NCBI RefSeq assembly: GCF_015711605.1
Contig: NZ_JABTEZ010000002.1
Span: 930,001-994,000, forward strand
DNA from: Planomonospora sp. ID67723
GTDB taxonomy: Bacteria; Actinomycetota; Actinomycetes; Streptosporangiales; Streptosporangiaceae
Reading direction: 5' to 3'
DNA: 64,000 nucleotides
Of this stretch, positions 22,963 through 32,962 are shown in pieces. The notes beneath the pieces were generated by a model. It made no database searches. It worked only from the letters and a program-made list of their open reading frames with translations, and had not been told where the DNA came from. Within the stretch, counting starts at the first letter, position 1; every line of letters starts with the position of its first letter. Position numbers and translations under genes: made by a program.

Positions 22963-24408
22963 ATGCCTTCTCTGCTGCTGCGCAACGCGCGGGTCGGTCT
23001 CGGTGGCCCGCTCCGCCATGTCCTGATCTCCGACGGCAGGGTCGCGGAGGTGAGTGCCGAGCCGCCGCCCTGCGACGAGTCGGTGGACGTCGGGGGCGGC
23101 ACCCTCCTGCCCGGCCTGTGGGACGCGCACGTGCACAGCGAGCAGTGGGCCCAGGCCAGGCGGAGAGTCGACCTGAGCCCGGCCCGGTCGGCGAAGGAGG
23201 CCGTCGAGCTCATCACCGCGCACGCCGCCGCGTCCGGGATCACGATGGGCTACGGCTTCCGCGACGGCCTGTGGCCGGACGCACCGCACAAGTCGCTGCT
23301 GGAGGCGGCGGCTCCCGGCAGGGCGGTCGTCCTGGTCAGCAACGACCTGCACACGGCGTGGTTCAGTCCGGCCGCGCTCGCGGTGATCGGCCGGGGCGAT
23401 CACCCGACCGGAGTGCTGCGCGAGCAGGACTGCTACAGCGCGATGGCGGAGCTGCCCCCGCCGCCCGAGGACGAGCTCGACCGCTGGGTGGCCGAAGCGC
23501 TCACCGCCGCCGCGGCCCGGGGCGTGGTCGGCGTGCTCGACTTCGAGTTCGCCGACAACGTCACCGCCTGGAGCCGGCGGGTCCGGCACCGGCGGATCGA
23601 CGCCCGGGTGCGCTGCTCGATCCCGAAGGGCCGCCTGGAGGAGGCGATCGGCCGCGGCCTGCGCACCGGGGAGCCGGTGGCCGGGTCGGACGGGCTGCTG
23701 GAGGTCGGCCCGGTGAAGATCTTCGTCGACGGCTCGCTGAACACCCGGACGGCCTACTGCGAAGACCCCTACCCGGGCACGGGGACACGCGGGCTGCTGG
23801 AGACGCCGCCCGACGAGCTGCACGCCACGATGGCGCTGGCCGCCGCGCACGGCATCCAACCGGCGGTGCACGCCATCGGCGACCTGGCGACCGGCATCGC
23901 GCTGGACGCCTTCGAACGGGTCGGCTGCCCGGGCCGGATCGAGCACGCCCAGTTGCTCCGCCCGGCGGACTTCGCGAGGTTCGCCCGTCCCGGTCTGATC
24001 GCGGGCGTCCAGCCCGCCCACGCGCCCGACGACCGGGAGGTGGCCGACCGGCACTGGCACGGGCGTACCGGGCGCGCCTTCGCCTACGCCGGTCTGCTCG
24101 CGGCCGGGGCCACCCTGGAGCTGGGTTCCGACGCCCCGGTGGCTCCGCTCGACCCATGGGACGGGATCGCCTCCGCGGTGGAGCGCACCGACGACGAGCG
24201 GCCGCCGTGGCACCCCGAGCAGGCGATCCCGCTGCCGGTGGCACTGGCGGCGGCGAGCCGGGGACGACACGGCGTTCGGCCCGGCGACCCCGCGGATCTG
24301 ATGATCACCGAGCGCGATCCGGCCGGGCTCAGCGGGGAGGAACTCCGTCGCGCGCCGATCCTGGGCACCCTGCTCGGCGGCCGGTGGACCTACCGGGGCG
24401 CACTCTGA
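22963..24408 (+). CDS. YtcJ-like metal-dependent amidohydrolase
   Basis: Amidohydrolase of 481 residues; substrate unknown. Metal ligands are seen in LLPGLWDAHVHSEQW (HxH, about 52-54), the central VKIFVDGSLNTRTAY, PAVHAIGDLAT and the late LGSDAPVAPLDPW. YtcJ-type proteins act on formamides or cyclic amides, but no neighbour narrows it down. ATG at 22963 lacks an obvious ribosome-binding site, so the message may be leaderless. An upstream in-frame ATG at 22903 is less likely. Confidence 0.85.
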   Translation: MPSLLLRNARVGLGGPLRHVLISDGRVAEVSAEPPPCDESVDVGGGTLLPGLWDAHVHSEQWAQARRRVDLSPARSAKEAVELITAHAAASGITMGYGFRDGLWPDAPHKSLLEAAAPGRAVVLVSNDLHTAWFSPAALAVIGRGDHPTGVLREQDCYSAMAELPPPPEDELDRWVAEALTAAAARGVVGVLDFEFADNVTAWSRRVRHRRIDARVRCSIPKGRLEEAIGRGLRTGEPVAGSDGLLEVGPVKIFVDGSLNTRTAYCEDPYPGTGTRGLLETPPDELHATMALAAAHGIQPAVHAIGDLATGIALDAFERVGCPGRIEHAQLLRPADFARFARPGLIAGVQPAHAPDDREVADRHWHGRTGRAFAYAGLLAAGATLELGSDAPVAPLDPWDGIASAVERTDDERPPWHPEQAIPLPVALAAASRGRHGVRPGDPADLMITERDPAGLSGEELRRAPILGTLLGGRWTYRGAL

Positions 24409-24528
24409 GCAGCCCGGCGGGGAGCCGTCCCGCCCCGCCTGGCTGAGGGGCGGGCCGCCGGCGGCCGGACGGCGCCGTCCCCGTCGTCGCGGATGCCGGT
24501 GAGAGCGCGCGCCGGCATCTGGTAGGAC

Positions 24529-26673
24529 ATGTGGGTGCCACACACGAACCCCTCCCCAGATGACGGCGCCCTGCTGCCGCTCGACGCCGTGCGCGAGAGG
24601 CCCTCGCCCGCGGGGAGGGTCCCGGTGGCCAAGGGCGTGCCGGAGCCCGCGGCCGTGCTGCCGGTCGCCAGGGTCGTGGTGGACACCCCGCTGCCCCACC
24701 TGGACCGGCCGTTCGACTATCTCGTCCCGGCCCCCATGGACGCCGACGCCGTCCCCGGCTGCCGGGTCCGGGTGAGGTTCGCCGGCAAGCTCGTCGACGG
24801 GTTCCTGCTGGAGCGGGCCGAGGCCAGCGAGCACGAGGGCAAGCTCGCCCGCCTGGAGCGGGTCGTCTCCCCGGAGCCGGTGCTCGCCCCGGAGATCGCA
24901 CTGCTCGCCCGCGCCGTCGCCGACCGCTACGCCGGGACCATGGCCGACGTCCTGCGCCTGGCGGTCCCGCCGCGCCACGCCAGGGTCGAGGCCGAGGAGC
25001 GCGCGGTCCCCGGGCAGGTCCCGGCCGCCGATGAGGACCCCGGGAGGGGCGAGGACGGGAAGGGCGAGGACGGTCCCGGCCGGCCCGGGGACGAGCCGGC
25101 AGGGGAGCCCGGGCCGTGGGCCGGCTACCGGGAGGGCGAGTCCTTCCTGACGGCTCTGGCCCGGGGGCGCTCCCCGCGCGCGGTGTGGACCGCCCTGCCG
25201 GGAGCCGGGGAGGGCGGTCCCGAGTGGGCACGGGCGGTGGCGGTGGCCGTGCGCGAGACGCTGCGTGGCGGCCGTGGGGCGCTCGTGGTGGTGCCGGACG
25301 GCAAGGACGTGGTGCTGGCCGACGCGGCGCTGAGCGCGGTCCTGGGGCCGGGCAGGCACGTCTCGCTCACCGCGGACCTGGGACCCGCCGAGCGCTACCG
25401 GCGGTGGCTGAAGGTGGCCCGGGGGGAGGTCCCGGTGGCGGTCGGCACCCGGGCGGCGGCCTTCGCACCGGTCCGGGAGCTCGGGCTGGCGGTCGTCTGG
25501 GACGACGGCGACGATCTGCACGCCGAGCGGCTGGCGCCGTACCCGCACGCCCGGGAGGTCCTCGCGCTCCGCGCCCACCAGGGCGGCGCGGGCCTGCTGA
25601 TCGGCGGATACGCGCGTACGGCGGAGGCCACCCGGCTGGTCGCCACCGGCTGGGCCCGCCCGATCACCGCGGCCCGCCAGACGGTGCGGGCCAGGGCCCC
25701 GAGGGTCCGTCCGGCCGGGGACGACGCCGAGCTGGCCAAGGACCAGGCGGCGCGCGCCGCGCGGCTGCCCAGCCTCGCCTGGCGGGTGCTGCGGGCCGGG
25801 CTGGAGAGCGGGCCGGTGCTGGTGCAGGTCCCGCGGCGCGGTTACCTGCCCGCGCTGGCCTGCCAGGACTGCCGGGCCCCGGCCCGCTGCGGGCACTGCC
25901 GGGGGCCGCTCGCGCTGCGCAACGGCCACGCGGCGCCGTACTGCCGCTGGTGCGGGCGGATCGCGGGGGAGTGGCGCTGCCCCGCCTGCGGCGCCGCCCG
26001 GATGCGGGCGCGGGTGGTCGGCGCCCGCCGTACGGCCGAGGAGCTCGGCCGGGCCTTCCCCTCGGTCCCGGTGAAGACCTCGGGCCGGGACGGCGTGCTG
26101 GCCACGGTCGGCGCCGCCCGGGCGCTCGTGGTGGCCACGCCGGGGGCCGAGCCCGTTCCCGAGGGCGGGTACGCCGCGGCGGTGCTGCTGGACGGCTGGG
26201 CCCTGCTCGGCCGCCCGGACCTGCGCGTCGCGGAGGAGGCGCTGCGCCGGTGGATGAACGCCGCGGCCCTGCTGCGGTCGGGGGCCGAGCTCGTCGTGCT
26301 CGCCGACTCCTCGCTCCTGCCCGTGCAGGCGCTGCTGAGATGGGACCCGGTCACCCACGCCGAGCGGGAACTGGCCGACAGGACAGAACTGGGTTTCCCC
26401 CCGGCGGTGAGGATGGCCACCCTGACAGGGTCCCCGGCGGCGGTCAGGGAGATGCTCGGGGAGGTGGCGCTGCCGGAGGGGGCGCAGGTTCTCGGGCCCG
26501 TGCCGATCGAGCCGTCCAGGGGCGACCAGGTGCGGGAACGCGCCATGGTGCGGGTGCCGTGGGGGGCGGGACCGGCGCTCGCGGCGGCTCTGAAGGGGGC
26601 GGCCGGAGTGCGTTCGGCGCGCAAGGCGGACGAGGTGGTCAGAGTGTGCATTGACCCGCTCGACGCCATTTGA
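24529..26673 (+). CDS. priA: PriA-like primosomal protein N' lacking helicase motifs
   Basis: Replication-restart protein homologue of 714 residues. The N-terminal 3'-DNA-binding domain (ARVVVDTPLPHLDRPFDYLVP, about 45-65) and the paired zinc cysteines (ACQDCRAPARCGHC, YCRWCGRIAGEWRCPACG, about 445-490) are clear. The Walker A GxGKT and the DEEH box are absent: the corresponding places read VVVPDGKDVVLAD and WDDGDD. This is the usual state of actinobacterial PriA and implies no helicase activity. An acidic linker rich in Gly/Asp/Pro (about 160-195) interrupts the core. Confidence 0.92.
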   Translation: MWVPHTNPSPDDGALLPLDAVRERPSPAGRVPVAKGVPEPAAVLPVARVVVDTPLPHLDRPFDYLVPAPMDADAVPGCRVRVRFAGKLVDGFLLERAEASEHEGKLARLERVVSPEPVLAPEIALLARAVADRYAGTMADVLRLAVPPRHARVEAEERAVPGQVPAADEDPGRGEDGKGEDGPGRPGDEPAGEPGPWAGYREGESFLTALARGRSPRAVWTALPGAGEGGPEWARAVAVAVRETLRGGRGALVVVPDGKDVVLADAALSAVLGPGRHVSLTADLGPAERYRRWLKVARGEVPVAVGTRAAAFAPVRELGLAVVWDDGDDLHAERLAPYPHAREVLALRAHQGGAGLLIGGYARTAEATRLVATGWARPITAARQTVRARAPRVRPAGDDAELAKDQAARAARLPSLAWRVLRAGLESGPVLVQVPRRGYLPALACQDCRAPARCGHCRGPLALRNGHAAPYCRWCGRIAGEWRCPACGAARMRARVVGARRTAEELGRAFPSVPVKTSGRDGVLATVGAARALVVATPGAEPVPEGGYAAAVLLDGWALLGRPDLRVAEEALRRWMNAAALLRSGAELVVLADSSLLPVQALLRWDPVTHAERELADRTELGFPPAVRMATLTGSPAAVREMLGEVALPEGAQVLGPVPIEPSRGDQVRERAMVRVPWGAGPALAAALKGAAGVRSARKADEVVRVCIDPLDAI

Positions 26674-26722
26674 GTTGTTTCCCCGATTCGCGGCGCTGAC
26701 AGTAAGCCGTTAATTTCTCCCT

Positions 26723-28372
26723 GTGTCGATCGAATGGGTGAACCAGGCCGTGGACGACCTGCGCGCATGGGGGCGGGCGAGCGGCCTGGATGTTGACGCG
26801 GACGAGGTGCGGCTGCTCTGCGACTACGCGAGCGATTATCTGGATGTGAACGAGCTGGGAGATTTCACTCCTGCGACTTTCGAGGAACTTCTGCTCAACA
26901 TCTATCCCCGCAAGGTCATCGCGCCCCCGGAAAGCGCTTCCGAGACGATCGCCGCCGCGCGGACCCTCGTCGACTTCCTCCTCGCGACGGAGGAGATCGG
27001 CGGCAAGATGGCCGCCCGCATGCGCGCCACCCTCGACCGGGTCGAACCCGAGATGCCGATCGCCCTCGCCGACACCTCCCGTTTCGGCATGGCGAAGAGC
27101 CTGTTCAGCGCGATGGGCGCCGACACGCTGGAGCAGGACGGCCTTCCGGCGACGGCCGGCGGTGAGCCGGACAGGGAGGCCTGCGGCTGCCCCGGATGCA
27201 CTCCCTACCCCCCGGTACGGCTGGCCCCCATCGACACGCTGGCCGAGACCGCGCTGCGGGTGCCCCTGCTGACCGACGCCCGCCGCCTGGCGCAGTGGAT
27301 GCTGGCCGGCGGCCGCGCCCCGACCGTCAAGGGGCGTCTGCGGGTGCGCGACGCCGCCGAGGCGACAGCCCAGCTCGCCGTCGCCGACCCCGCCTTCCTG
27401 TGGGACGTGGCGGTCCGGGCCGGGCTGGTCGAGACGGAGGGCGCGGCCGCCTTCGACGGGGAGGCCGGCCCGCTGGAGGCGTGGGCCCGCACGGTGGACC
27501 TCCTCGTCGAGGGGGGTGCCGACCGGGCCGGCGCGGTCACCGGCTGGGAGGTCCTCGACGGGGAGCTGTACGGCCTGTGCGACATGCTCTACCGGCTCCA
27601 GGTGCCGGTCTCGCTCTCGCTCGTCACGGAGTACCTGGAGGAGATCGGCCTGTTCGAGGAGGAAGAGGACCTCGACCTCGACGAGGCCGTGCGGCGGCTG
27701 GTCTACTGCGGGCTGGCCGAGCGCAGGGACGACGCGCTGGCCCTGACCCCCCTGGCGGTCTGGGGCCTGCGCGAGCTCTACCTCGGCATGGGCATCGAGG
27801 CGCCCGAGGCCCCCGACCTGGCCGGCGCCGACGCGCCGGCCCTGATCGAGGGGCTGCTGTCCGGAGTGCCCCCCGAAGCGGCCGAAGCCGACATCGAAGG
27901 CTGGCTGGAGCGCAGGACGCCCTCCGGGGCCGCCGCCGAGCTCTTCGGAGCGGTCTCCGGCGCGCCCGCGGTCGCCAGAGGCATCGCGGTGACGATCGTG
28001 GACCGGCTCGGCCCGGAGGCCGAGCCCGCGGTCCGCGGTGCCCTGGAGGAGGCCGAGCTGCGCCCGCACGCCATCCACTGGCTGTCGACACGCGGGCTGG
28101 CGGCCCCGAGCCTCACCGAGGACGAGGTGCTCTGGATGAGCGTGGACATGCTCGCCCTGGCCCTGCCCGCCGCCGAGGACGACCCGGAGGCGTTCGCCGA
28201 GAACATGGCGGCCTCGGGACCCCCGGCTCACGTGATCGAGGAGATGTGGCGGGTGGACCACCCCGACGTCGTGGAGGTCCTGGAACTGCTCGGCCGGTCC
28301 CTGCAGGATCCGAACGTGGCCAAGGCCGCCCGCAAGGCGGCTTTCAAAGCCCGTTCCCGCGCCATCGGCTGA
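26723..28372 (+). CDS. Hypothetical protein with CxCPxC motif, paralogue of the next gene
   Basis: 549 residues, family not recognised. About 140 N-terminal residues (VNQAVDDLRAWGRASGLDVD and ELLLNIYPRKVIAP) precede a CGCPGC motif at 154-159. The remainder aligns with the downstream protein: PPVRLAPIDTLAE.., VPLLTDARRLAQW, VYCGLAERRDDALALTPLAVWG (winged-helix-like), and a HEAT-like late part (DRLGPEAEPAVRGALEEAEL). It ends with the basic tail VAKAARKAAFKARSR. Start GTG at 26723. The pair lies between priA and def/fmt, which suggests a housekeeping role in this lineage. Confidence 0.75.
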   Translation: MSIEWVNQAVDDLRAWGRASGLDVDADEVRLLCDYASDYLDVNELGDFTPATFEELLLNIYPRKVIAPPESASETIAAARTLVDFLLATEEIGGKMAARMRATLDRVEPEMPIALADTSRFGMAKSLFSAMGADTLEQDGLPATAGGEPDREACGCPGCTPYPPVRLAPIDTLAETALRVPLLTDARRLAQWMLAGGRAPTVKGRLRVRDAAEATAQLAVADPAFLWDVAVRAGLVETEGAAAFDGEAGPLEAWARTVDLLVEGGADRAGAVTGWEVLDGELYGLCDMLYRLQVPVSLSLVTEYLEEIGLFEEEEDLDLDEAVRRLVYCGLAERRDDALALTPLAVWGLRELYLGMGIEAPEAPDLAGADAPALIEGLLSGVPPEAAEADIEGWLERRTPSGAAAELFGAVSGAPAVARGIAVTIVDRLGPEAEPAVRGALEEAELRPHAIHWLSTRGLAAPSLTEDEVLWMSVDMLALALPAAEDDPEAFAENMAASGPPAHVIEEMWRVDHPDVVEVLELLGRSLQDPNVAKAARKAAFKARSRAIG

Positions 28373-28412
28373 GCCGTACATCCGCGGGGCTCCTGTGGAG
28401 TAAGTTTCACGG

Positions 28413-29813
28413 GTGGCAAAGAGCGGGAACACCGGCAACGTCTTCGATCTTGGTGCGTTGCGGAGGCTGGTCGACGAGTTGGGAACCGCGCCGCGCGAGG
28501 CGCGCACGGCCGTGCTCGACGGGGCCGCCCCAGGTGGCGAGGGCTGCGACTGCCCCGGTTGCGGCACCGAGGCGCTGAGCTTCCCGCCGGTCGAGCTCGC
28601 TCCGGACGCCGAGCTCGCCCGCGCCGTGCTGGAGGTCCCGCTGGTACGGGACGCCCGGCGGCTGGCCGCGTGGACCGGCACCCGCGAGGTCACTCCCGAC
28701 TGCCTGCTGCCCGACCCCTTCCGGGCCGTCGCCGAGCTCGGGCTCGCAGGCCCCGACCGGCTCCACCTGCTCTGGGTCGTCGCGGTCAACACGGGCATGC
28801 TGCGGATCTCCCGGGGCACCGCCGCGCCCGGGCCGCTGGCCCTCTCCGCAGGGCTGCCCCCGAAGGCGGTCCTGGAGTTCTGGGACGGCGTGGTCATGGA
28901 CATCCTGGACCGGGCGGACGAGAGCCTGACCGGATCCGCGGTGGTGGACGAGCACCTCGCCGAGATGCTGGCGACGATGTACGCCGTGAACGACGGGATC
29001 TCCCACGCCACCCTGGTCAAGGGCATCCTCCAGTCACACGAGGTGGCCTGCGAGGCGCGCCCCCCGCAGATGCGGGAGCTGGCCGCCCGCCTGCCCGGCG
29101 AGCTGGACGACGCGCTCGCGCTGCTCGGCTACTGCGGGCTGGTGGAGCCGTCGGCGGCGGGCTGGCCCCGGCTGACCCCGCTGGGCGTCTGGGCGGTCCG
29201 CCAGGACCTGATGCGGGAGGGGCACGACGCGCCCACCAGCTCCGAGGTCGCCGTCTTCGCGAGTCTCGGCGCGGCCGAGCTCGTCGAGGCGCTCACCACA
29301 GGATCGGCCGCCAACAGCGCGGTCGCCGTGTGGCTGGAGTCCCGCGACCCCGAGGCCGCCGCCCGCGAACTGATCAAAGTCGCCTCGTCCGGTACGGCCG
29401 GCCAGCGCGGTGCCGTGGGCGCGATCCTGGAGGAGCTCGGGCCCGAGGCCGAGGCCCCCTTCCGCGAGGCTCTCTCCGAGCCCGCCATGTGGCGCTACGC
29501 CGCCTCCTGGCTGCACGTCCGCGACCTGCCCGCCCCGGCGCTCACCGCCGCCGACAACACCTGGCTCGCGGTCGACACGCTCGCCTCGCTGATCCATCTC
29601 GGCACGGCCCCCGAGGAGCTGGGCGAGTTCGACGAGCTCGAGCCGGGCGAGGACCTGGTCCGCATGGTCGAGGAGATGGCCCTGATCGACCACCCGGACC
29701 GGATCGCCGTGCTGGACATGCTCGGCGCGCACCACGCCGACACCGCCGTGGCCAAGGCCGCGCGCAAGGCGGCCATGAAGGCCCGCTCCCGCCAGGCCCG
29801 TAAACTGGGATGA
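28413..29813 (+). CDS. Hypothetical protein with CxCPxC motif, paralogue of the previous gene
   Basis: 466 residues, family not recognised. CDCPGC at 45-50, then FPPVELAPDAELARAVLEVP and LVRDARRLAAWTG as in the upstream paralogue; LLGYCGLVEPSAAGWPRLTP matches the winged-helix-like segment, and the HEAT-like ILEELGPEAEAPFREALSEP is also shared. It lacks the 110-residue N-terminal extension of the first copy. The basic tail VAKAARKAAMKARSR is nearly identical. Start GTG at 28413, 41 bases after the first gene; def follows 20 bases later, so co-transcription is likely. Confidence 0.75.
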   Translation: MAKSGNTGNVFDLGALRRLVDELGTAPREARTAVLDGAAPGGEGCDCPGCGTEALSFPPVELAPDAELARAVLEVPLVRDARRLAAWTGTREVTPDCLLPDPFRAVAELGLAGPDRLHLLWVVAVNTGMLRISRGTAAPGPLALSAGLPPKAVLEFWDGVVMDILDRADESLTGSAVVDEHLAEMLATMYAVNDGISHATLVKGILQSHEVACEARPPQMRELAARLPGELDDALALLGYCGLVEPSAAGWPRLTPLGVWAVRQDLMREGHDAPTSSEVAVFASLGAAELVEALTTGSAANSAVAVWLESRDPEAAARELIKVASSGTAGQRGAVGAILEELGPEAEAPFREALSEPAMWRYAASWLHVRDLPAPALTAADNTWLAVDTLASLIHLGTAPEELGEFDELEPGEDLVRMVEEMALIDHPDRIAVLDMLGAHHADTAVAKAARKAAMKARSRQARKLG

Positions 29814-29832
29814 TTCTCTGGAAGGAGCCCCG

Positions 29833-30381
29833 TTGGCCATTCAGTCAATCCGTCTTTTCGGCGATCCGGTGCTGCGCACCCCGGCCGAGCCGGTGAAGGA
29901 CTTCGACAAGGAGCTGCGCAAGCTCGTCAAGGACCTCACCGACACCATGATGGACGCGCCCGGAGCGGGTCTGGCCGCGCCGCAGATCGGGGTCGGCCTG
30001 CGGGTCTTCACCTACTACGTGGACGACCAGCTCGGCCATCTGATCAACCCGAACCTCGATCTCTCCGAAGAGCGGGACGAGGAGGGCGAGGAGGGCTGCC
30101 TGTCCTTCCCCGGCCTGTCCTTCCCCACGCCGCGCGCGATCCGCGCGGTGGCCAAGGGCTTCGACATGCACGGCGAGCCCGTGACCCTCGAGGGCACCGA
30201 CCTCATGGCCCGCTGCTTCCAGCACGAGACCGACCACCTGGACGGCATCCTGTTCATCGACCGGATGGACTCCGCGCAGCGCAAGCTCGCCATGAAGGAG
30301 ATCCGCCAGGCCGAGTGGAGCGGGCTGTCGGCGCCCACGTTCAAGTTCTCCCCGCACGCCACCCACGGGAAGGCTCTGTAG
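29833..30381 (+). CDS. def: Peptide deformylase
   Basis: Removes the formyl group from nascent proteins; 182 residues. All three motifs are intact: [18 protein letters not shown] and HETDHLDG, which bind the metal. Start TTG at 29833 with GGAAGGAG upstream. Followed after five bases by fmt, the enzyme of the opposite reaction at the tRNA level. Confidence 0.96.
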   Translation: MAIQSIRLFGDPVLRTPAEPVKDFDKELRKLVKDLTDTMMDAPGAGLAAPQIGVGLRVFTYYVDDQLGHLINPNLDLSEERDEEGEEGCLSFPGLSFPTPRAIRAVAKGFDMHGEPVTLEGTDLMARCFQHETDHLDGILFIDRMDSAQRKLAMKEIRQAEWSGLSAPTFKFSPHATHGKAL

Positions 30382-30386
30382 GAACC

Positions 30387-31316
30387 TTGCGCCTGGTCTT
30401 CGCCGGAACCCCGGACACCGCCCTGCCCTCGCTGCGTGCCCTGCTCGACTCGCCACGCCATGACGTCGTCGCCGTCGTCACCCGCCCGGACGCCCCGTCG
30501 GGGCGGGGCCGCAAGGTCCACCCCAGTCCCGTCGCCGAACTCGCCGAGGAGGCGGGCATCGAGGTCCTCCGGCCGGAGAAGGCCGGCGACCCCGCGTTCC
30601 TGGAGCGGCTGCGGGAGATCGGCCCGGACGCCTGCCCGGTCGTGGCCTACGGCGCCCTGCTGCCGCAGGCGGCACTGGACATCCCCCGCCACGGCTGGAT
30701 CAACCTGCACTTCTCGCTGCTGCCCGCGTGGCGCGGCGCCGCCCCCGTGCAGCACGCCGTACTGCACGGGGACGAGATCACCGGCGCGGCCACCTTCCAG
30801 ATCGTCAAGGAGCTCGACGCAGGGCCGGTCTACGGTGTGGTCACCGAGGAGATCAGGCCCTCCGACACCAGCGGGGAGTTGCTGGCCCGGCTGGCCGAGT
30901 CGGGAGCCGGGCTGCTGGCGGCCACCCTCGACGGGATCGAGGACGGCACGCTGGAGGCCAGGCCGCAGCCGCCCGACGGGGTGAGCCTCGCCCCGAAGAT
31001 CAATGTCGATGACGCCAGGGTCGACTGGTCCGCGCCCGCCATGCGGGTGGACCGCCTGGTGCGCGCCTGCACGCCCGCGCCCGGCGCGTGGACCGAGTTC
31101 CGCGGCCAGCGCGTCAAGCTGGGCCCGGTACGGCCCGCGCCCGACGCCCCCGCCCTCACCCCGGGCGAGATGTCGGTGTCGAAGAACTCCGTCCTGGTCG
31201 GCACGGCCACGCACCCGGTCGAGCTGGGCGAGGTCCAGCCGCAGGGCAAGCGCCTGATGGGCGCAGGGGAGTGGGCACGCGGTGTGCGGCCCACCGACGA
31301 GGATCGGCTGGGCTGA
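30387..31316 (+). CDS. fmt: Methionyl-tRNA formyltransferase
   Basis: Formylates initiator Met-tRNA; 309 residues. The catalytic Asn/His and the SLLP loop are in [18 protein letters not shown], the catalytic Asp in [11 protein letters not shown]-terminal tRNA-binding domain from about 205 on ([14 protein letters not shown]). TTG at 30387 gives the family N-terminus [14 protein letters not shown] lies upstream. rsmB follows after six bases. Confidence 0.96.
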   Translation: MRLVFAGTPDTALPSLRALLDSPRHDVVAVVTRPDAPSGRGRKVHPSPVAELAEEAGIEVLRPEKAGDPAFLERLREIGPDACPVVAYGALLPQAALDIPRHGWINLHFSLLPAWRGAAPVQHAVLHGDEITGAATFQIVKELDAGPVYGVVTEEIRPSDTSGELLARLAESGAGLLAATLDGIEDGTLEARPQPPDGVSLAPKINVDDARVDWSAPAMRVDRLVRACTPAPGAWTEFRGQRVKLGPVRPAPDAPALTPGEMSVSKNSVLVGTATHPVELGEVQPQGKRLMGAGEWARGVRPTDEDRLG

Positions 31317-31322
31317 CAGATC

Positions 31323-32906
31323 ATGAGCGATCGGGGGAACGGCGGCGGGAGCCGCGACGGTGGCGGCCGCGCACGCGGCGGGTCCGGCGGCCGGGGAGGC
31401 CAGGACCGGGGACGCCGGGGAGGCCAGGGACCGGGTGCCGCCGGCGGCCGGGGTTCCGGCGGACGCGACCGGGGCCGGGCCGGGCGCCCGCCCCGGCCGG
31501 TCCACGACGAGGCCCGCAACACCGCCTACGACCTGCTGCGCGCCGTCGACGAGCGCGACGCCTACGCCAACCTGCTGATGCCCGTGCTGCTGCGCGAGCG
31601 CGGTCTGTCGGGACGCGACGCGGGGCTGGCCACCGAGCTGGCCTACGGCACTCTGCGCGGGCTGGGCACCTACGACGAGATCATCGCCGCCTGCAGCGAC
31701 CGGGCCCCGGAGGACCTGGACCCGCCGCTGCTGGACGCGATCCGTCTGGGTGTGCACCAGCTGCTCAGGACCCGCATCCCCCCGCACGCCGCCGTCGGCA
31801 CGACCGTCGACCTGGTCCGGTTGCGGGTGGGCGTCGGGCCGTCGAAGTACGCCAACGCGGTGCTCCGAAAGGTCGCCACCCGCTCGCTGGAGCAGTGGAT
31901 CCCGATCGTCGCCCCGGATCCGGCCGGCGACCCGGTCGGTCACCTGGCCGTGGCGCACAGCCACCCCCGGTGGATCGTCACCGCGCTCCGCGACGCCGTC
32001 GGCGGGGACGACGGTGAGACGGCCGCCCTGCTGGCCGCCGACAACGAGCGCCCCCGGGTCACCCTGGTGGCCCGGCCCGGCCGCGCCTCGGTGCAGGAGC
32101 TCCTCGCGGCCGGCGCCCAGCCGGCCGGGTTCTCCCCGTACGCCGCCCATCTCCCCGAAGGCGACCCCGGAGCCATCCGGGCGGTGGCGGAGTCCCGCGC
32201 CGCCGTACAGGACGAGGCCAGCCAGCTCGTCGCCCTCGCCCTCACCCGCGTCCCGGTGGACGGCGGCGACACCCGCTGGCTCGACATGTGCGCCGGACCC
32301 GGCGGCAAGGCGGGCCTTCTCGACGCCCTGGCCACCCACGGAGACGAGGCCGGCCTGGAGGCGTCCGCCGAGGACGGCGGCCTCCTCGGCGCCGCCCGCC
32401 CGGTGCCCTTCCCCGGCGGGGCCCGTCTGCTCGCCGCCGAGCTGCAGCACCACCGCGCCCGCCTGGTCTGGCAGACCACCCGGGAGGCCGCCGTGGTCGC
32501 CGCCGACGGCACGGCCCCGGCCTGGCGGCCGGGAGTCTTCGACCGCGTGATGGTGGACGCCCCCTGCACCGGCCTGGGCGCCCTGCGCCGCCGCCCGGAG
32601 TCGCGCTGGCGCCGGGACCCCCGCAGCCTGCCCGAGCTGGCCGCGCTCCAGCGCGGCCTGCTCTCCTGTGCGCTCGACGCAGCCCGGCCCGGCGGGGTGG
32701 TCGCCTACGTCACCTGCTCGCCCCACCTGGCCGAGACCGTGACCGTGGTCGGTGACGTCCTGCGCGGCCGCGACGACGCCGAGACCCTCGACGCCCGTGC
32801 CTACCTCCCGGAGGTCGAGGCGCTGGGCGACGGGCCGTACGCCCAGTTCTGGCCGCACCGCCACGGCACCGACGCGATGTTCCTGGCCCTCCTGCGCCGT
32901 CGCTGA
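31323..32906 (+). CDS. rsmB: RsmB/Fmu-type 16S rRNA cytosine-5 methyltransferase
   Basis: SAM-dependent methyltransferase of 527 residues. Residues 1-60 are a Gly/Arg-rich disordered leader (RGG-like). A NusB-like RNA-binding domain spans about 62-200 (ARNTAYDLLRAVDERDAYAN). The catalytic domain has the SAM motif WLDMCAGPGGKAGLL, the catalytic [16 protein letters not shown] and the second cysteine in YVTCSPHLAETV. It ends the priA-def-fmt-rsmB cluster and converges with the large GGDEF fusion gene. Confidence 0.95.
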   Translation: MSDRGNGGGSRDGGGRARGGSGGRGGQDRGRRGGQGPGAAGGRGSGGRDRGRAGRPPRPVHDEARNTAYDLLRAVDERDAYANLLMPVLLRERGLSGRDAGLATELAYGTLRGLGTYDEIIAACSDRAPEDLDPPLLDAIRLGVHQLLRTRIPPHAAVGTTVDLVRLRVGVGPSKYANAVLRKVATRSLEQWIPIVAPDPAGDPVGHLAVAHSHPRWIVTALRDAVGGDDGETAALLAADNERPRVTLVARPGRASVQELLAAGAQPAGFSPYAAHLPEGDPGAIRAVAESRAAVQDEASQLVALALTRVPVDGGDTRWLDMCAGPGGKAGLLDALATHGDEAGLEASAEDGGLLGAARPVPFPGGARLLAAELQHHRARLVWQTTREAAVVAADGTAPAWRPGVFDRVMVDAPCTGLGALRRRPESRWRRDPRSLPELAALQRGLLSCALDAARPGGVVAYVTCSPHLAETVTVVGDVLRGRDDAETLDARAYLPEVEALGDGPYAQFWPHRHGTDAMFLALLRRR

Positions 32907-32962
32907 CCGCGGGGCCTCCGCGGGGCCGGCGACGTCATCCGGCGCCGAGCCTCCGCGACCCC

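Noticed and set aside
21163-26358. Very long open frame (1731 codons) on the minus strand
   Set aside because: It is antisense to metK, the amidohydrolase and priA, has the skewed Arg/Gly/Asp/His composition of a GC-rich shadow frame and no recognisable motif.
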